A stretch of DNA of 64,000 nt, from NCBI GenBank assembly GCA_024998595.1, contig JACOEK010000002.1, positions 372,001-436,000 of the forward strand. Reading direction: 5' to 3'. This stretch comes from Nitrospira sp. GTDB taxonomy: Bacteria > Nitrospirota > Nitrospiria > Nitrospirales > Nitrospiraceae. Below the pieces are notes generated by a model that was not told the origin of the DNA, searched no databases, and saw only the letters and a list, made by a program, of their open reading frames with translations. Below are positions 60,790 to 64,000 of this stretch, piece by piece (the stretch's first letter is position 1; each line of letters starts with the position of its first letter). The position numbers and the translations under genes are program-made.

Positions 60790-62979
60790 TCAACGTGTTT
60801 CAATTCGCACCTCTGCACTCATCCTGTCCTCCCAATCTCCCCGTGCCACCACGGCTCCTTCGTGAAACACCACATAACTCTGCCATCCGTAAAAAAACAA
60901 GAGCCGAGCTACGCGCCCCAACGCCTGCGGCGTCACCCCGTAGAGAATGGTCACTACGCTACCCGGCTGATCGTCGCGTCTGCAGGACACCAGCAGTGCC
61001 ATCGTGGCTCCCTCATAGACCTTCCCTTGCACCGCAAACCCCTTCTCGGTAAAACGAAGCCGGTCGCCGCAGTATCGTAGCATGGCTGTCGCCGACGGAT
61101 TCTCCTCAGGCCCGCCCAACACGAGCAACGATCCAGTCGGCACAGCCATAGACGTTTCTTCCGACTGACTCACCGTGGTACGCGACATCCCTGGCTTTGC
61201 CGCCTCCTGTGCGACGATGCGCTGAACAATGTCGGTGAAAGGACTCGCTTGCTCTGAGGATTGCCGGGGCAACAGCAGAGTCCGCCGAGCATCTGTCACG
61301 TACACATTCAGCATGGGCGCCAATGCATTCCTCGCCACGCGTCGAAACACATGCAGGCCGGGGTCAAGCCTGACCGCCAGCGGACGTTCCGTAAGCGGCA
61401 CGACCACGTCCTGCTGTGCATCCGTCAGATGAATACGCGCTCGATGACTACGTCCTTCGTTCAGCACAAATTCCAGATCAAGCGCGATCCGATACGGAAC
61501 AGTATGCTGGACGATGTGCACCATCGCCACCAGCGTACTCGGCTCCCCGGCAGTGCCGGTTGATGGCTGCACCCGGAGGCCAGTCACCTCAATGTCGGGG
61601 GCGCCTGCGCGCTCGACCCATTGGGCAAAAAACCAACGAAGATCCCGTCCCGCCACGTCTTGGAACACTCGCTCCAGATCACGCCACTCGGCCGCCTTTC
61701 CTAGATACCGTTCTGGAATTTGTTTCAGAGCTTTCCAAAACACTGCGTCGCCGATTTCCTGCCGCAATGCATGGAACACCATGGCGGATTGTTGATAGCC
61801 GATGGCATTGTCTTTTTCATCATGCTTCTGAGCGAACTGTATGACGGGATATTCCTCGCCGGGGCGAACGTAAACGGAATAGCCCATGAGCATCAATCGT
61901 CGCTGCTCGCGAGCTTGTGCTTCATCGCCCATGAGTTCATGGTAGTAGTAATTGGACAGATAGGTCGTCAGCCCTTCCACCCAGTTGCCGCGATCAACCC
62001 GGTTGAACACGCCGTTTCCGATCCATGAGTGCACGATCTCATGCCCCAGCGCATAGGGCTGCGTATAGTGCCGCTTGATGACTCCACTCCCGAGCAGGGT
62101 AAAAGAAGGCATGCCCAATCCGCTTGAAAAGAAATTTTCGACCACGGCAAATTGAGCAAACGGATAGGGGCCAAGCAGAGGGATGTACGCGTCAAGGTAT
62201 CGCGCCGAGGCGTCCAGATACTCATCTGCCAATGAGGCTTCGTCTGGAAAAAGGTAGGTAGCCAGCCGGATTGCCTGCCCCGACTGCGCCGTCCAAGTAC
62301 GGGACTTCACCAGGAAACGGTTCGCGACGACTGTCAAAGCTTCGCTTTTCGTGGAAACCAGCCAGCGCGCCGGGTCGGGCTGAGGGGTTCCCTGGGTCAC
62401 CGCAGTCCACCCTTCAGGCAGGGCCACGGTCACGTCATAGGTGGCGAGCGAACCATCAAGGTCGGGATACCATTGGCTTTCACTGCTGAGATATACCCCC
62501 TCGGGGCCGATGTGGCCGGAGGTCTCGCTCGGCGTGACAAAACGAAGGTGCCGCGGGTCCCGTGGCGGATCGTCGATTGCCCCGCGATAGGAAAACTTCA
62601 GCTCTATCGCGCCATCTCGCCGATCAGTGGCAGGTTGCTTCAGGATCACGCGCTGCGGCTCCAACCGGCCTGAGGCCTCGTCCCTTTCAAAGGCCACCTC
62701 CGGAGCAGCTTCGCAGGGGGCCTGACAATGTGTCACATCCTGAATGTGCTCGACTTGCAGGGCGGGGGCGAGGGAAAAGGCAAGCGCCTGACCTGAAGAG
62801 CCTCCCGAGAGGATGAGGCGATCGGTCGCGATGAGCTGATGGGAATCCGGCAGCAGTTCCACCGTCAGCTGATGATGTTCGATGGTCGGTGGAGAAGAAA
62901 CGGTCTCAGCGACTGCAAGCGCAGGAAAGAGACAACCAGCAAGCAGACTGAAACGGATGAGGCGATGCAAACAATTCAC
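60790..62979 (-). CDS. M1-family metallopeptidase, secreted
   Basis: 729 residues with a signal peptide (SLLAGCLFPALAVAE). The active site HEIVHSWIGN (about residue 313) gives HExxH, and the third zinc ligand Glu lies in NWVEGLTTYLSNYY. The long N-terminal beta domain is M1-like; a C-terminal extension of about 200 residues (from RVARNALAPM) has no motif. It probably trims peptides in the periplasm. The GTG start at 62979 has a ribosome site too close, so the true start may lie a few codons further in. Confidence 0.88.
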   Translation of the reverse strand: MNCLHRLIRFSLLAGCLFPALAVAETVSSPPTIEHHQLTVELLPDSHQLIATDRLILSGGSSGQALAFSLAPALQVEHIQDVTHCQAPCEAAPEVAFERDEASGRLEPQRVILKQPATDRRDGAIELKFSYRGAIDDPPRDPRHLRFVTPSETSGHIGPEGVYLSSESQWYPDLDGSLATYDVTVALPEGWTAVTQGTPQPDPARWLVSTKSEALTVVANRFLVKSRTWTAQSGQAIRLATYLFPDEASLADEYLDASARYLDAYIPLLGPYPFAQFAVVENFFSSGLGMPSFTLLGSGVIKRHYTQPYALGHEIVHSWIGNGVFNRVDRGNWVEGLTTYLSNYYYHELMGDEAQAREQRRLMLMGYSVYVRPGEEYPVIQFAQKHDEKDNAIGYQQSAMVFHALRQEIGDAVFWKALKQIPERYLGKAAEWRDLERVFQDVAGRDLRWFFAQWVERAGAPDIEVTGLRVQPSTGTAGEPSTLVAMVHIVQHTVPYRIALDLEFVLNEGRSHRARIHLTDAQQDVVVPLTERPLAVRLDPGLHVFRRVARNALAPMLNVYVTDARRTLLLPRQSSEQASPFTDIVQRIVAQEAAKPGMSRTTVSQSEETSMAVPTGSLLVLGGPEENPSATAMLRYCGDRLRFTEKGFAVQGKVYEGATMALLVSCRRDDQPGSVVTILYGVTPQALGRVARLLFFYGWQSYVVFHEGAVVARGDWEDRMSAEVRIETR

Positions 62980-63012
62980 CCTTCACCGGCACCCCAAAGT
63001 GGACGGTGAAGA

Positions 63013-63798
63013 TTAACACTCCCGGCAGACCATCACAAGCTGGATAGCCATCAACGCCCGCTCCAAATCCAGCGGTTTATCCAATACTTCTTGCGGGCCC
63101 AATGCCCAGGCGTCCGCCAGCAAGGGGTCGTTTTGATGTCCGCTCAAAATGATCGTCCGTCCTGCATAGTCGCGCTCGGCCAGTACCTTCAATAATTCCA
63201 CGCCGTTCATCTCGGGCATGACGAGATCGAGGATCAACAAATCTGGCGCTGACTCCTCGATCATTCGCAGGGCTTCACGGCCATCCTTGGCACCGCGAAC
63301 ACGGTATCCGCGCAGGCTGAGAAAGCGCATCAAGAGATCGCGCGCCATCACATCGTCATCGACCACGAGGATCTGTTCCTCGGAAGGCTGATCGGGCTCA
63401 TTGCCCCCCAGAGACTGCCGGTTTGACGCCTCACGCCTGGCCTGTTGGGCGATTCGATGCACCGCGCCAACAAGCACATCCAGCGACAATCCCTTCCGGA
63501 AAAAATCCGTGACCTGTAATTTTCTGGCGAGATTTTCCAAGTCCTCGGTGGCGCCTCCCCCCAGAATGATCACGCCGGCGCGCGGGTCATACGTCCGAAT
63601 CTCCTTGAGCACCGCCAACCCATCCATTTCCGGCATGCGCAGATCCAGCAATGTCACAACGGGGCGAAGCTGTCGAAATAGGGACACTCCCTCACGCCCG
63701 CTTGTCGCCGTGCTGACTCGATATCCGTGGCGAGACAATGCCACCTGCAAAAGATCGCAGTGCAACCGGTCGTCGTCGATTACTAATAAGGTGGTCAT
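63013..63798 (-). CDS. Double receiver-domain protein
   Basis: 261 residues from the ATG at 63798; an ATG at 63843 is also possible. Two CheY-like receivers: VIDDDRL with phospho-Asp in TLLDLRMPEMDG, and VVDDDVM with Asp in LILDLVMPEMNG; both lack a DNA-binding or output domain. The first receiver has KG in place of the usual KP near its end (FFRKGLSLD), the second has LDKPLDL. It may relay or sink phosphate between kinases. Confidence 0.88.
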   Translation of the reverse strand: MTTLLVIDDDRLHCDLLQVALSRHGYRVSTATSGREGVSLFRQLRPVVTLLDLRMPEMDGLAVLKEIRTYDPRAGVIILGGGATEDLENLARKLQVTDFFRKGLSLDVLVGAVHRIAQQARREASNRQSLGGNEPDQPSEEQILVVDDDVMARDLLMRFLSLRGYRVRGAKDGREALRMIEESAPDLLILDLVMPEMNGVELLKVLAERDYAGRTIILSGHQNDPLLADAWALGPQEVLDKPLDLERALMAIQLVMVCREC

Positions 63799-63951
63799 AG
63801 TCGTTTCTCGCTCATGTGCAATAGTCGCTCCTCCCAGGCCCATTCGCAGCCTGGGGATCTCAATAAACAGCCTAGCATGAGGTTCGCGGGATGAGAAGAA
63901 ATTGAGCGAAAGCGTAGGAAGACAGCAGAGGGTTCGGTCCGGCTGGACAGG

Positions 63952-64000
63952 TTAGAACAATGCGTCGACAAAGGCCTTGGCGTTGAAGTCCTGGAGGTCC
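63952..64000 (-). CDS. C-terminal end of a gene cut by the window
   Basis: The last 15 codons and the stop of a minus-strand frame (ending DLQDFNAKAFVDALF) lie at the right edge. The reading frame and a plausible end fit a real gene, but too little is present to name it. Confidence 0.45.
   Translation of the reverse strand, partial: DLQDFNAKAFVDALF

Overview
The window looks like a chromosomal segment of a GC-rich, Gram-negative-type bacterium. Periplasmic c-type cytochromes, an outer-membrane porin of the alginate-export type, Tat translocase subunits, a sigma-54 activator, dTDP-rhamnose and lipid-linked glycan genes, and a PerR/rubrerythrin/DUF3501 oxidative-stress cluster together suggest a Nitrospirota (Nitrospira-like) genome. 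This assignment is an inference from gene content; no rRNA is present.

Layout. 1-2.0 kb: a MotA/MotB-type pair resembling ZorA/ZorB, cut at the left edge. 2.9-6.7 kb: a minus-strand run PerR - rubrerythrin - GlpC-like Fe-S oxidoreductase - DUF3501 - double-domain QueD-like protein, with a PerR-box-like palindrome in front of the regulator. 6.8-10.2 kb: rfbC, a beta-grasp MoaD/ThiS-like protein, HU, and a YkgJ-type cysteine-cluster protein. 10.3-26.5 kb: a genomic island integrated in tRNA-Arg(CCG), bounded by a 46-bp direct repeat (attL inside the tRNA, attR next to tRNA-Lys). 26.6-29.0 kb: tRNA-Lys, three small zinc-ribbon proteins and a PilZ protein. 29.2-32.0 kb: cytochrome c, two DUF1264 paralogues and a di-haem peroxidase. 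32.2-35.4 kb: a lysine-catabolism-like cluster. 35.5-47.3 kb: mostly household genes (PSP1, EVE, ElyC-like, ThrH, RecQ, porin, TatA x2, MidA-type methyltransferase). 48.2-50.0 kb: a fluoride riboswitch in front of an ABC-exporter-like protein with degenerate ATPase motifs. 50.1-55.5 kb: a sigma-54-type promoter, a secreted repeat protein, an MFS transporter, a frameshifted DUF486 gene and a histidine kinase/NtrC-type regulator pair. 55.7-64 kb: a lipid-linked glycosyl-transfer operon, PAP2 phosphatase, TolB-like and M1-peptidase genes, and a double receiver protein.

The island is the most interesting region. Its core (10.3-17.6 kb) has the layout of a phage satellite: tyrosine integrase, CGNR zinc-finger protein, excisionase-like HTH, primase-polymerase/helicase, an iteron-rich origin-like region flanking an AT-rich stretch, a scaffold-like protein and a terminase-small-subunit-like protein, with no large terminase, portal, capsid or tail genes. 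Behind a dead IS3-family copy lies an AT-richer five-gene operon (25301 to 19046, minus strand): GNAT-like protein, adaptor-like protein, two P-loop GTPases of the double-GTPase type, and a GAP1-like protein. This matches predicted GTPase-centred biological-conflict (defence) systems. The proposed biology is therefore a satellite-like element carrying an anti-phage or anti-mobile-element GTPase system. The second notable item is the fluoride riboswitch controlling an ABC-like protein rather than a known fluoride channel.
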